Notes: generated by a model not told the origin, from the letters alone. Positions 43,321-52,812 are shown, counted from the stretch's first letter. The stretch is DNA of 64,000 bases from DAOULY01 sp034414595 (GCA_034414595.1 DAOULY010000012.1:124001-188000); one strand, 5' to 3'. Program-made: numbers and translations.

Positions 43321-43725
43321 TCAGGTGCCTTTGGCATAATTATATAACATATCTTCTGTAGAATGTCCAGAGGTGCCGCATATCGGGCAGTAGCCTTTCT
43401 GAGGAGCAGGAGCTTTACAGCAGGAACAGCGCCGTTCCCCTGCGCCGGCTGATGGTATCTCGCCTACCAATTACCGATATATCTCGTAGTAGAAAAGGTG
43501 CTCCCTGTTTATGAATTCGATGCCGTAGGCCCGCTTTTTGGCTTCGAAATCGGAGACCTGAGCAACTTATCAGCTACCTAAGTTCCGAGAAACCCGAGCC
43601 ATATTCTATCGGTATCTGTTCCCGCCAAGCGATCTGCCGGGGTAGCTGAGTTTCGAAGACTTTGCGCAGAATCCACTTACCCCACGTTTTTCTTTTCTCA
43701 GTAACTACCTTCCAATTTTACCACT
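43321..43725 (-). pseudogene. Decayed asparagine-synthase-like gene, 3' part with zinc ribbon
   Basis: On the minus strand three fragments in different frames follow one another: KWILRKVFETQLPRQIAWRE with PIEYGSG; then FEAKKRAYGIEFINREHLFYYEIYR and a stop; then a zinc-ribbon part with RCSCC and CPICG ending in YNYAKGT. In this order they resemble the C-terminal end of asparagine-synthase-related (PF00733) proteins that carry a zinc ribbon. Stops and shifts separate the parts, and the N-terminal two thirds are missing, so the gene is dead. It lies just downstream of the membrane glycosyltransferase gene on the same strand. Confidence 0.65.
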
Positions 43726-43750
43726 AATCCCTGGCAGATTTCCCCGATGT

Positions 43751-46099
43751 TCATGCTATCTCCTCAGCCCGAGCCTTGTCACGTCTTGCTTTAACTGCTC
43801 CAATAACGAGCACGGCAACCACACTGGCGAGAGAAGACAGAGTAATTATGTCGGCAGCAGTATTCAAGGACGGCTCGTCATACCTCAGCAGAATTTCGGC
43901 ATCATCAGAGTATGTAAGCATGAAGCCCTGAGTCGTCGATATGATTTGGCCTTGTTCTATGCCCCAGTAGGGGAAATAGCTATCCTTTATCAGGGTGAAA
44001 CCCGGGGCACTGTGAACCTCAATTTGATCTTCGCTTTGATTATAGTCGACAGGGAAATAACTCAGGTCGTCGAGTATTGGCTTTATCTCCGAGCCGAGCT
44101 TTTCCAAGTTATCCAAGACCTCAGTGCCGAATCGGGCCTCTGCATCGCCAAGGAAACCATCGAACCGCATCCGCGAGGCAACATCCCAGTCCTCGCCCTG
44201 ATAGAAGAACCTGTCGGTGTAGTCCAGGTAGGGGACATTAAGGGCAGTAAACAAAGAGCCAGAGACGACCGTACTTTCCCCATCACTATTATTGAGCATA
44301 AAAATCGTCTTGCCCTGATAAGCTGACAACTTGCTCTCATCATCAACCATCACATATGCAAACTTCCCCCTCAAGCTCTCTTTTACTTCCTGGGCATCGA
44401 CAAATACCATCTTGTACCCTTCAGGAAGCATGATGTTGAAGAACCACGACGCCTGCTGTGGATGAGCGACATCGAGTAATATCGGAGTCACGCTCACTGC
44501 GCGGGCCACATCCTGCTCCAGTTCCCACAGCTCACCATAGCTATTGTTCACTATGAGCTTCAGGCCACTCATGTCAGAGTAAGGCTCGTTTGGACTGCGA
44601 ATGAAGATATACTTTGCCCCACCTTCCTGCATCAAGTTCTGGCGTGAGCTTCCCCAACTCAGCCACCTATCTTCCCATTCCAAGTGCACGGTGTACTTGA
44701 AGAACTTGGGGTCGCCCTGGTTATAGGGGCCGTTGGCGGTCTCCACCCCGTAATACCAGCCGAAGGTCACCGGTGCGTCCCCCTCAACCGCATATCCCTT
44801 TCTATCGGGTATCACCAGCCTGCCACCTTGAGCTGACTGGAGCAATTCTGCATAAGCAGTCGTCCGATAGCTCTGGCAGTAGGCAAATAGGCGCCTCATA
44901 CCGGCTCCCTCATAAGTGAGAGCGAAAGGGAGGACAGATGTAACCACGATAAGGAGAACAGCCCCGGCTGCAGCCAAGGCGAGCCTGTTTCTTCCCATCT
45001 CCGCCAGTTTGACATTCAGCGGGAAGACGATGAGCATTATGCCAAAGAAGGGGGCCATTATGGTTGCGAAGCGAAACTCGTGGAGGAATGTCCCGAAAGG
45101 AAGCCAGCGTGCCAGCCCAAAACCGAGAGCTGCTGCCAAAACGAAATAAACAATGACCAGATCCAATTTGGCATTGGCTTTCATCCTCCACCTGGTCACT
45201 AACCCTATAACCAGAGCCAACGCAGAGAAGGCCTCGAGATAGGTTATGCCACCGCCAGACCAGGCATTTCCTGTCAGTGTATAGATGGGGCTGGCATAAC
45301 TCATGGTCCATAGGAACGGCAACCAGTAAGTGATGGATAGCACAACTCCGATACCTGATACCACTGCCAGGTAACGAAGTTGGGACCTGGCCCTGGCCTT
45401 GTCCCGGCTGCGGATGAATTCGGAAAGGTGAAAAACGATGACCGCCAGTACGGCGAATATGGCGGGGAATGGATGAATTAGAGCTGCGATCCCGAGCAAC
45501 AGCCCGGGGTAGGCCATATCCCTAATTTTATGGGTCTTCCCCTCAGTGGCGCGACACAGGTAGGAGGTGAAAAATAAAACACTGACCGTCCAGCTGAGCA
45601 GGTTAGGGCCCTCGCCATACAGGTAGTTCATCAAGAGCGGGGCTGAAGACTGATATGCAAGCAAGCAAATAACGGAGCTTATGAAACTGAACTTAAGAAA
45701 TCTCCGAGAAAAGTAATATATGGCCAAGCCATTGGACATCAGGGCCAAAAAGAGAAGCAGTTTATAGGAAATGACAGCGTTTTGAGTGACAAATGTGAGG
45801 ACAGCTCCCAGGAAATAGAACCCCGGCGGATAGTATTGAAACATGGGGAAGCCATGATACCAGTATGTAATCCATCCCGGCCAGGACCCGTTTGCGAGGG
45901 AATGATGCAAGAAATCTATCTTAAAAATGTGTGCCCGCACATCCCATTCCGCGGGCACAGCCAAGTCGAATAAGTGGCGGCCATAGATCAAACAAGCGAT
46001 CGCCAGCGCCAATGCAATCGCCAGGGCCGCCTGTTTAAATCCCTCAGAACTTAAGCAATCTCTGAATGAGGCAGAAAAGCCACGAAACCGAAGTTGCAT
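43751..46099 (-). CDS. GT-C-like membrane protein (PTPS-related domain)
   Basis: A 782-residue protein with about ten or more membrane helices in the N-terminal 450 residues and a large outside domain, then a final membrane helix near 750-770. The stretch AEWDVRAHIFKIDFLHHSL followed by WYHGFPMFQYYPPGFYFLGA is typical of the 6-pyruvoyl-tetrahydropterin synthase-related membrane domain family, GT-C glycosyltransferase relatives. The acidic WDVRAH is the likely metal or donor site. It probably transfers a sugar from a lipid-linked donor on the outer face. The gene is divergent from another GT-C gene at 46282. Confidence 0.72.
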   Translation of the reverse strand: MQLRFRGFSASFRDCLSSEGFKQAALAIALALAIACLIYGRHLFDLAVPAEWDVRAHIFKIDFLHHSLANGSWPGWITYWYHGFPMFQYYPPGFYFLGAVLTFVTQNAVISYKLLLFLALMSNGLAIYYFSRRFLKFSFISSVICLLAYQSSAPLLMNYLYGEGPNLLSWTVSVLFFTSYLCRATEGKTHKIRDMAYPGLLLGIAALIHPFPAIFAVLAVIVFHLSEFIRSRDKARARSQLRYLAVVSGIGVVLSITYWLPFLWTMSYASPIYTLTGNAWSGGGITYLEAFSALALVIGLVTRWRMKANAKLDLVIVYFVLAAALGFGLARWLPFGTFLHEFRFATIMAPFFGIMLIVFPLNVKLAEMGRNRLALAAAGAVLLIVVTSVLPFALTYEGAGMRRLFAYCQSYRTTAYAELLQSAQGGRLVIPDRKGYAVEGDAPVTFGWYYGVETANGPYNQGDPKFFKYTVHLEWEDRWLSWGSSRQNLMQEGGAKYIFIRSPNEPYSDMSGLKLIVNNSYGELWELEQDVARAVSVTPILLDVAHPQQASWFFNIMLPEGYKMVFVDAQEVKESLRGKFAYVMVDDESKLSAYQGKTIFMLNNSDGESTVVSGSLFTALNVPYLDYTDRFFYQGEDWDVASRMRFDGFLGDAEARFGTEVLDNLEKLGSEIKPILDDLSYFPVDYNQSEDQIEVHSAPGFTLIKDSYFPYWGIEQGQIISTTQGFMLTYSDDAEILLRYDEPSLNTAADIITLSSLASVVAVLVIGAVKARRDKARAEEIA

Positions 46100-46281
46100 T
46101 ACCTCTCGGCCTAAGCTATGCTGTTAACCGAGCCCTGCAAGGAGTGTATCCCATGCCGAGAAAGAAATCAAGATAAATTCGAGGAAAGGAAGTTTGAGAG
46201 ATAATCTTCATGTTGACCTTATTCCTGCCCTATTGGTGATTACAAATAGCAAAAATAGGTTTCATAGGAAACTCTCAAATT

Positions 46282-47439
46282 ATGGCCAGTAGATTATCGG
46301 CATTGGTTCAGAGCATACGCAGAGATGACGCATTTATGTATGCCCTGGTTGTATTTTTGATCACCAGGGTCGTGGTCTTTACCTGGGCTGCGCTCAGCGA
46401 CGGACTATTTGAAGACTCCCAGAGTATCAATGCGTGGTACAACAGTTCCAGTTTGCTTCTACAACCGTGGTGTAAGTGGGATGCACAATGGTATCTCAGG
46501 ATAGCGAGCGAGGGTTACAGTGGTTACTCCTTTGTCTTTTTCCCCCTCTATCCTTTGGTTATTCATGCTCTCACCTATATCACCCGAGACCCGATACTAA
46601 GTGGAATCTTGATATCCAACATCGCGTTCTTCGTCGCAATTTATTACTTATATAAACTTATAAATATACGATGGTCAACAGGGACAGCAAGGCGTGTTCT
46701 ATTGTATTTAGTTCTATTCCCAACCGCATTCTTTTTCGCTGGAATATACACTGAATCCCTTTTTTTGCTATGGGTTATCCTCTCATTTTATTGTGCCGAG
46801 AAGAAGAATTATCTGGGCGCTGGTATATTTGGTTTTCTGGCTTCACTGACCAGGCTTGTTGGTATAGTTTTATTCATCTGTTTTCTATATAAGTATATGG
46901 CCGAGAGGAAGTTCAGCTTTACAAAAATTGACGCCAACATCCTCTGTATTATATTGATACCTCTGGGTCTTGTTGCTTATATAACATACCAGTATTGGGC
47001 TGCGGGGGATCCTTTTATCTTTATGTCAGCTCAGGCAACAGGGCCGTGGAGTAGAGAAGTTACAATACCTCTATTACCGGTAGTTATGGCGATTGTCAAA
47101 TTAGGTACTCAAAATATGCCGATTTTGTTTTATGTAATCGACTCCGTAGATATTGTATTTGCAATTGCGTTTATCGAGGTTTTGATCTTGGGGCTGAAGC
47201 ATATACCTCTACATTACACATTATATATGGGAGGGTCTCTTCTCATCCCCCTCTCCACTGCAATGCCAGATCTCCCCCTCAGGAGTTTCTCCAGATTTGC
47301 AGTGGTCTTATTCCCCGCTTTCATATTGCTTGCTACGTGGATTAAGAACCCCCGCACAAGTGCCGCTCTAATGATTTCATTTGCACTGTTTCAAGTTTTC
47401 TTTATCTCTCTGTTCGCTAACTGGCTTTGGGTAGCATGA
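46282..47439 (+). CDS. PIG-V-like GT-C mannosyltransferase
   Basis: A 385-residue membrane protein with about ten helices. The WCKWDAQWYLRIASEGY motif after helix one and FFPLYPLVIHAL are typical of the PIG-V/mannosyltransferase family, with the KWD acid as the probable catalytic residue. FAGIYTESLFLL is another family block. It uses a polyprenyl-phosphate sugar. Its base composition is more AT-rich than its neighbours, hinting at transfer. The stop overlaps the next ATG. Confidence 0.82.
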   Translation: MASRLSALVQSIRRDDAFMYALVVFLITRVVVFTWAALSDGLFEDSQSINAWYNSSSLLLQPWCKWDAQWYLRIASEGYSGYSFVFFPLYPLVIHALTYITRDPILSGILISNIAFFVAIYYLYKLINIRWSTGTARRVLLYLVLFPTAFFFAGIYTESLFLLWVILSFYCAEKKNYLGAGIFGFLASLTRLVGIVLFICFLYKYMAERKFSFTKIDANILCIILIPLGLVAYITYQYWAAGDPFIFMSAQATGPWSREVTIPLLPVVMAIVKLGTQNMPILFYVIDSVDIVFAIAFIEVLILGLKHIPLHYTLYMGGSLLIPLSTAMPDLPLRSFSRFAVVLFPAFILLATWIKNPRTSAALMISFALFQVFFISLFANWLWVA

Positions 47440-48764
47440 AGGTCATACAAGCTATCGCCAACAAAGAATGGCTGAAACGGCACCAGACCGTAATTCTATT
47501 CGCTGCGGTACATATCCTGCTAGTTGTCATCCTCGTCTTTGTCTTCAATGTAGGAGAGCTGGGAGATACTCGGGCATACTTCGATTACTCGTCGAGAATC
47601 ATTCACGGCGAGGTGCCCTACCGAGATTTCGATATCGAGTACCCTCCCCTCTCACTGCTGACCTTTATCCCACCCCGCCTCCTCACTGCCGACTTATCAC
47701 TCTACAGCCAGCTCTTTACCCTGGAAATCCTATTCTTCGACTTGATCGGGCTGGTGCTCATCGCCGCCTTGGCCCGGCGCTGGGGCCTTTCTCAATGGCA
47801 AGCCCTGGGCATCTACACCGTGGTCATGGCCCTGTTGGCGCCTGTAGCCGCGAAGCGATATGATTTGCTCCCCGCTGTTCTGATGCTGTTTGCCCTCTAC
47901 GCTTTCGCCCGGGGCTGGGACAAGGCTTCCTGGGCCGCTCTGGCCCTGGGAACCATGGCCAAGCTCTACCCCGTCCTTCTGGCCCCGTTCTTCATCGCCA
48001 TATACCTACAGCGCCGGGAGCGCCATCGGCTCATAAGAGGAGGGCTTGTCTTCGCCCTAACCGTGGCAGCGATCACCGTTGTCTGGCTCGTGCTCAGCCC
48101 CAGTGGTTTCGTACATTCACTTACCTATCACACGGCACGTCCCCTCCAAATCGAAAGCACCTATGCCTCTTTCTTACTACTGGGACACACCATGGGGCTC
48201 ACGTCGTTGAGTGTCGACTTGAGCTATGGTTCCTGGAATCTAGCCTCTCCCGCCGCCAACGCCCTGGCCACCACTTCGACCATCCTGATGTTCATCTCTC
48301 TCGCCCTGATATATTGGGGCTATGTCAGAAATCTGAGCAGGGAAAGCACGCTGAGCCAGGAATCCAACCCTGGTGCGTGGCACATTAACCTTACTACTTT
48401 GTTCAACTACTCGCTACTGGTGGTGCTGGCTTTCATTGTCACCAGCAAAGTGTTTTCGCCTCAGTTTCTCATCTGGCTCTGCCCCCTGATCCCTTTTGTT
48501 ATGGGAAGATGGCGCTATGCGTCTTGGCTGTTGTTTATCATCACCTGTACTCTCACACTGTTCATCTTTCCTTTGTTCTACCCCAAGCTAGTAGAGGAGC
48601 AAGCCTCCTGGATAATCGTTATGCTCTTTTTACGCAACCTCCTGCTAATAGCAATGGCCTATTTTCTAATCAAATGGAAGTATCCGCAGCCCAGCGCTCC
48701 GCATATGGAGGAACCGGGACATCCTGAGACACAATTAGAACAAGTCGATAATAATTTTCGTTGA
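47436..48764 (+). CDS. GT87-like (DUF2029) membrane glycosyltransferase
   Basis: A 442-residue multi-helix protein. The outside loop after helix one carries DTRAYFDYSSRIIHGEVPYRDFDIEYPPLSLL, the motif of the GT87 mannosyltransferase family with catalytic Asp near the start; MAKLYPVLLAPF is another family mark. It shares the ATGA overlap with the PIG-V-like gene, so both probably modify the same glycan. The last codons hold the promoter of the ribosomal str operon. Confidence 0.82.
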   Translation: MKVIQAIANKEWLKRHQTVILFAAVHILLVVILVFVFNVGELGDTRAYFDYSSRIIHGEVPYRDFDIEYPPLSLLTFIPPRLLTADLSLYSQLFTLEILFFDLIGLVLIAALARRWGLSQWQALGIYTVVMALLAPVAAKRYDLLPAVLMLFALYAFARGWDKASWAALALGTMAKLYPVLLAPFFIAIYLQRRERHRLIRGGLVFALTVAAITVVWLVLSPSGFVHSLTYHTARPLQIESTYASFLLLGHTMGLTSLSVDLSYGSWNLASPAANALATTSTILMFISLALIYWGYVRNLSRESTLSQESNPGAWHINLTTLFNYSLLVVLAFIVTSKVFSPQFLIWLCPLIPFVMGRWRYASWLLFIITCTLTLFIFPLFYPKLVEEQASWIIVMLFLRNLLLIAMAYFLIKWKYPQPSAPHMEEPGHPETQLEQVDNNFR

Positions 48765-48789
48765 CAATATGGATCAATGATGGTAAAAT
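48761..48789 (+). promoter_or_regulatory. Main promoter of the str ribosomal operon
   Basis: TTGACA (48761-48766) and TAAAAT (48784-48789) have exactly 17 bases between them. The -35 box overlaps the stop codon of the preceding glycosyltransferase gene. Initiation near 48796 leaves a 22-base leader with GGAGG before the TTG of S12. Confidence 0.85.
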
Positions 48790-48817
48790 TACAATTTGGC
48801 TTTGCTCGGAGGCGAAT

Positions 48818-49243
48818 TTGCCAACTATAAATCAACTGGTAAGAAAAGGGCGAAAGGGGATCAAAAGGAAGGCCAAAACCCCGGTGCTATCCCTTCATCA
48901 GAATTCACTGAAGGGCAAGGTGCAGTATGGTAAAAGCTCTCCTCAGAAGCGTGGGGTTTGCGTCCAAGTCAAAACAGTTACACCAAAGAAGCCCAACTCT
49001 GCGCTGCGCAAGATAGCTCGGGTGCGGCTGACAAACGGCATGGAGGTTACCGCCTACATCCCCGGCGAGGGTCACAATCTACAGGAGCACTCGGTGGTAC
49101 TAATCCGAGGTGGACGGGTGCCGGATCTGCCTGGAGTGCGCTACCATGTCATTCGCGGCGCCTTGGACACCGAGGGAGTTGTCGATCGAAAGCAGGGGCG
49201 CAGTCGGTACGGGACCAGAAGAGCCCCGGCTGCGACCGCATAA
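48818..49243 (+). CDS. rpsL: 30S ribosomal protein S12
   Basis: The decoding-site protein, 141 residues, longer than E. coli S12 because of about 15 extra residues near position 22-37 (TPVLSLHQNSLKGKV region) as in several other phyla. PKKPNSALRK is intact. In the second conserved loop the family's GGRVKDLPG reads GGRVPDLPG, so Pro102 replaces the Lys known as 87/88 in E. coli numbering. The TTG start after GGAGG gives the canonical MPTINQL beginning; the frame upstream is rejected. It leads rpsG and fusA. Confidence 0.97.
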   Translation: MPTINQLVRKGRKGIKRKAKTPVLSLHQNSLKGKVQYGKSSPQKRGVCVQVKTVTPKKPNSALRKIARVRLTNGMEVTAYIPGEGHNLQEHSVVLIRGGRVPDLPGVRYHVIRGALDTEGVVDRKQGRSRYGTRRAPAATA

Positions 49244-49268
49244 CTTGGTCAACCGAACCGGATGAGAG

Positions 49269-49292
49269 GGCTTCTATTCTATGATAGAAGCC
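49269..49292 (+). promoter_or_regulatory. Hairpin between rpsL and rpsG
   Basis: GGCTTCTAT (49269-49277) pairs with ATAGAAGCC (49284-49292) over a six-base loop, a perfect nine-base stem followed by TTTCG. It could attenuate transcription or serve as an autoregulatory S7 site, which E. coli has in the same intercistronic place. Confidence 0.5.
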
Positions 49293-49323
49293 TTTCGACT
49301 GCAAAGGGAGCTTGGGGGAGAAG

Positions 49324-49797
49324 ATGCCAAGAAGAGGAAAAGTAAGACAAAGAGTAATAGTACCTGATGCCAAATACCACAGTGAGCAGTTGGCCAGGTT
49401 CACCAACAAGATGATGAAGTGCGGCAAGAAGAGCACGGCGGAGCGGATCGTGCATCAGGCCCTGGAGATCGTTCGGGAGCGAGCAGGCGCAGAAGATCCC
49501 ATCCAGGTCTTTGATCAGGCTATGAAAAACGCCACCCCGCTGTTAAAGGTCAAGCCGCGCCGTGTCGGCGGTGCTACCTATCAAGTGCCGATTGAGGTCT
49601 CTCAGAAACAGGGGGTGTCCCTGGCCATGCGCTGGTTGGTACAGTCGGCGCGGGCCCGCAAGGGCAAGTCGATGCCAGAGAGGCTGGCCGCAGAGCTGAT
49701 AGACGCCTCCCAAGGTGAAGGAGCTACCGTTAAGAAGCGCCATGACACTCACAGGATGGCAGAAGCAAACAGGGCGTTCGCCCACTACCGCTGGTGA
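49324..49797 (+). CDS. rpsG: 30S ribosomal protein S7
   Basis: The primary assembly protein of the 30S head, 157 residues. It begins MPRRGKVRQR and contains GGATYQVPIEV and the C-terminal KKRHDTHRMAEANRAFAHYRW. The ATG at 49324 follows GGGGGAG; an upstream ATG at 49312 overlaps this site. fusA follows four bases later. Confidence 0.97.
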   Translation: MPRRGKVRQRVIVPDAKYHSEQLARFTNKMMKCGKKSTAERIVHQALEIVRERAGAEDPIQVFDQAMKNATPLLKVKPRRVGGATYQVPIEVSQKQGVSLAMRWLVQSARARKGKSMPERLAAELIDASQGEGATVKKRHDTHRMAEANRAFAHYRW

Positions 49798-49801
49798 TAG
49801 T

Positions 49802-51892
49802 ATGTCGCGGCCGATTCCGCTACAACGTATCCGGAATATCGGTATTATTGCCCATATCGATGCCGGGAAGACCACCGTCACCGAGATGGTGCTACATCTC
49901 ACCGGCCGCACCTACAAGGTTGGCTGGGTAGATGAGGGCACCGCAGTGATGGATTGGATGCCTCAGGAGAGAGAGAGAGGGATAACCATCACTGCCGCCG
50001 CCACCAGCTGCGACTGGCTGGAGCACCGGATCAATATCATCGACACCCCTGGTCATGTGGACTTTACCGCCGAAGTCGAGCGCAGCCTCAGGGTGCTCGA
50101 TGGTGGCGTTGTCGTCTTCGATGCGGTCGCCGGTGTTGAGTCCCAGTCAGAGACGGTGTGGCGTCAGGCAGATAGGTATCGCGTGCCCAGGATTTGCTTT
50201 GTTAACAAGATGGACCGGATCGGTGCCGATTTCTTTAGAACGGTGAACATGATAAAGGCGCGGCTCAATGCCAACCCGGTGCCAATCCAACTCCCTCTGG
50301 GCGCCGAGGCATCGTTCCATGGCTCTATCGACCTCGTTGAGGACAGAGCTTGGCTTTTCCCCCAAGGCCTAGAATCGGACCCGGTCGAAACCACAATTCC
50401 CGATGACCAGAAGGAAACAGCCATCCAATTTCGTGACAGCCTGATCGAGAAGGTAGCCGAGGTAGACGAAGAGTTCCTCATCTCATATCTGGAAAAGGGA
50501 ACGGCTAATACCTCCGAACTCAAAGCTGCGCTGAGGAGAGCCACAGTGGCAAACAAACTTGTTCCCGTCCTCTGCGGCAGTGCCTTCAGAAGCCAAGGTA
50601 TTCAGACAGTTTTGAACAGCATCGTGGACTACCTTCCTTCGCCACAGGATGTGCCTCCGATCATTGGGATCAATCCCAAAACCTCGGCCGAAGATTCCCG
50701 TCCTGCCGATGATGGCGGGCCCTTCGCCGCCTTGGCCTTCAAAGTGGTCACTGATCCGTTTGTCGGCAGGCTAGTCTATCTCAGGGTGTACTCCGGGACA
50801 GCTCAGGCTGGTTCTCAGGTTTTCAACTCCACCAAGGGACGCAAGGAGCGCCTGGGACGCTTGCTGCAGATGCACGCCAATCGCCGCGAGGAAGTAACCG
50901 AGGTTTACAGCGGCAGCATTGTTGCTGCCCTAGGTCTCAAGGATACCTCCACCGGCAATACCCTCTGCGATTTCAACGATCCCATCATCCTGGAGACGAT
51001 CCACTTCCCGGTGCCGGTGCTCTCGGTTGCCATCGAACCCAAGACCAAAGCTGACCAGGACCGGATTGTAGACGCCTTGATCAAGCTCGCTGAAGAGGAC
51101 CCCACTTTCCAAACACGCTACGACCAAGAGACCGGGCAGACCATTATCTCGGGCATGGGCGAGCTTCATCTTGAGATCCTCATCGATCGCCTGATGCGTG
51201 AGTTCAAGGCAGAAGCCAAAGTAGGCCGACCACAGGTAGCCTATAGAGAGACAATCACCGCGCCGGCGCGGGCAGAGGGCCGGTTCATCAGGCAAACAGG
51301 AGGCCGAGGGCAGTATGGCAATGTGTCTCTGGAGCTTGAGCCTCTGGAACGAGGAAAGGGCTTTGAATTTGTCAACCGGATCCAGGCTGGGGTCATACCC
51401 AAGGAGTATGTCCCCGCAATAGAAGCTGGGATCAAGGAGTCCCTGGATGATGGCGCCCTCGCTGGTTATCAAATGACCGACATCCGGGCTACGGTCTATG
51501 ACGGCAGCTATCACGAGGTCGACTCCTCAGAGCTGGCATTCAAGATGGCCGGCTCGCTGGCGTTCAAGAACGGTGTAGCCAAGGCGAAGCCAGTGCTCCT
51601 CGAGCCCATCATGAAGTTAGACATAGTGACCCCTGGTGAATTCCTCGGTGATATAGTAAACGACCTCAATGCTAAAAGGGGGCATATCAGTGGCATCGAG
51701 TCCCATAACTCCAACCTGATGGTTCGCTGCCTCTTGCCGCTGGCTGAGACCTTCGGCTATGCCACCAACCTGAGGTCACTGAGCCAGGGCCGGGCTTCAC
51801 ACTCCATGGAGTTCGATCATTATCAAGAGGTGCCCCGAGAGATAGCAGAGGCCGTTATCGGCAAGAGGAGGGGCCAGGGAGGTATTACCTAA
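49802..51892 (+). CDS. fusA: Elongation factor G
   Basis: A 696-residue translational GTPase that drives ribosomal translocation. The P loop AHIDAGKTT, switch II DTPGHVDF and NKMD motif form the G domain; domains II to V follow, with the domain IV loop containing GGRGQYGNV. ATG 49802 is the start, since the longer frame runs through S7. The tuf gene that normally follows is missing; rpsJ comes next with no gap. Confidence 0.97.
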   Translation: MSRPIPLQRIRNIGIIAHIDAGKTTVTEMVLHLTGRTYKVGWVDEGTAVMDWMPQERERGITITAAATSCDWLEHRINIIDTPGHVDFTAEVERSLRVLDGGVVVFDAVAGVESQSETVWRQADRYRVPRICFVNKMDRIGADFFRTVNMIKARLNANPVPIQLPLGAEASFHGSIDLVEDRAWLFPQGLESDPVETTIPDDQKETAIQFRDSLIEKVAEVDEEFLISYLEKGTANTSELKAALRRATVANKLVPVLCGSAFRSQGIQTVLNSIVDYLPSPQDVPPIIGINPKTSAEDSRPADDGGPFAALAFKVVTDPFVGRLVYLRVYSGTAQAGSQVFNSTKGRKERLGRLLQMHANRREEVTEVYSGSIVAALGLKDTSTGNTLCDFNDPIILETIHFPVPVLSVAIEPKTKADQDRIVDALIKLAEEDPTFQTRYDQETGQTIISGMGELHLEILIDRLMREFKAEAKVGRPQVAYRETITAPARAEGRFIRQTGGRGQYGNVSLELEPLERGKGFEFVNRIQAGVIPKEYVPAIEAGIKESLDDGALAGYQMTDIRATVYDGSYHEVDSSELAFKMAGSLAFKNGVAKAKPVLLEPIMKLDIVTPGEFLGDIVNDLNAKRGHISGIESHNSNLMVRCLLPLAETFGYATNLRSLSQGRASHSMEFDHYQEVPREIAEAVIGKRRGQGGIT

Positions 51893-52201
51893 ATGCCTGA
51901 GCAGAGGATCCGGATTAAACTGAAGGCGTATGACCACAGGATCTTGGACCAGTCGGCAAAGCAGATAGTGGAGGCTGCCGAGGGCACTGGCGCGGCCGTA
52001 GCCGGCCCCGTTCCTCTCCCCACCCATATCAAGAAGTTCTGCGTCACACGCTCCCCAGTCATCGATAAGGATTCCCGGGAGCAGTTCGAGATCAGAACTC
52101 ATAAGCGCCTTATCGACATCTTGGACCCCAATAACAAGACAGTCGACGCCTTAACCAGGCTCAACCTGCCGGCAGGCGTTGATATCGAGATAAAGCTATG
52201 A
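51893..52201 (+). CDS. rpsJ: 30S ribosomal protein S10
   Basis: A 102-residue protein of the 30S head, also the NusE antitermination factor. The core IRIKLKAYDHRILDQSAKQIVE and FEIRTHKRLIDI are canonical. It starts directly after the fusA stop and ends four bases into rplC, opening the S10 operon with no separate promoter seen. Confidence 0.97.
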   Translation: MPEQRIRIKLKAYDHRILDQSAKQIVEAAEGTGAAVAGPVPLPTHIKKFCVTRSPVIDKDSREQFEIRTHKRLIDILDPNNKTVDALTRLNLPAGVDIEIKL

Positions 52202-52812
52202 TCTCAGCGATTCTAGGAAAGAAGATCGGGATGACTCAGGTCTTCAGGGAAGACGGTACAGTGGCGGCGGTCACCGCTATCGAGGCCGGGCCCTGCACCG
52301 TGACCCAGATCAAGGCCAAGGCCAAGGAAGGCTATGACGCTGTCCAGCTTGGCTTCGGTCAGGCCAAGAAGCTCAACCGTCCCGAGCGGGGACACCTTAA
52401 GAATTTGGAACCACATAAGCACCTCCGTGAATTCAAGCTGAAAGACACCTCCCAGTTTGAACTGGGACAGAAGATCGATGTCGGCATATTCCAACCAGGA
52501 GATCTGGTCAACATCATCGGTACTTCAAAGGGAAGAGGTTTTGCCGGCGGAGTCAAGCGCCATGGCTTCGGTGGAGGGCCCAAGACTCATGGTCAATCTG
52601 ACCGCCATCGGGCTCCCGGATCCATCGGCGCAGGCACTGACCCCGGACGCGTGATCAAAGGGCTGAAGATGGCTGGACACATGGGGAATCAAAGGGTCAC
52701 AGTGCGGAACTTAGAAGTTATCCAGGCAGACCCAGAGCGCAGCCTACTCCTGGTCAAGGGAGCAGTGCCCGGCGCCCGCAATGGGCTGCTGATTATCGAG
52801 AAATCGAGTTGA
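52198..52812 (+). CDS. rplC: 50S ribosomal protein L3
   Basis: A 204-residue protein near the peptidyl transferase centre. It begins MISAILGKKIGMTQVF and has GFAGGVKRHGFGGGPKTHG followed by HRAPGSIG. The ATG overlaps the S10 stop in ATGA. A 104-base gap with a hairpin separates it from L4. Confidence 0.97.
   Translation: MISAILGKKIGMTQVFREDGTVAAVTAIEAGPCTVTQIKAKAKEGYDAVQLGFGQAKKLNRPERGHLKNLEPHKHLREFKLKDTSQFELGQKIDVGIFQPGDLVNIIGTSKGRGFAGGVKRHGFGGGPKTHGQSDRHRAPGSIGAGTDPGRVIKGLKMAGHMGNQRVTVRNLEVIQADPERSLLLVKGAVPGARNGLLIIEKSS

Noticed and set aside
43321..43475. Intact zinc-ribbon miniprotein from a TTG start
   Set aside because: It has no ribosome site, and the frames upstream carry the rest of an asparagine-synthase-like C-terminus, so decay is the better reading.
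46200..46281. Promoter before the PIG-V-like gene
   Set aside because: TTGACC near 46212 lacks a -10 box at 16-18 bases; the closest candidate is 22 bases away.
49715..49801. N-terminal extension of EF-G
   Set aside because: It overlaps S7; the canonical EF-G start is at 49802.
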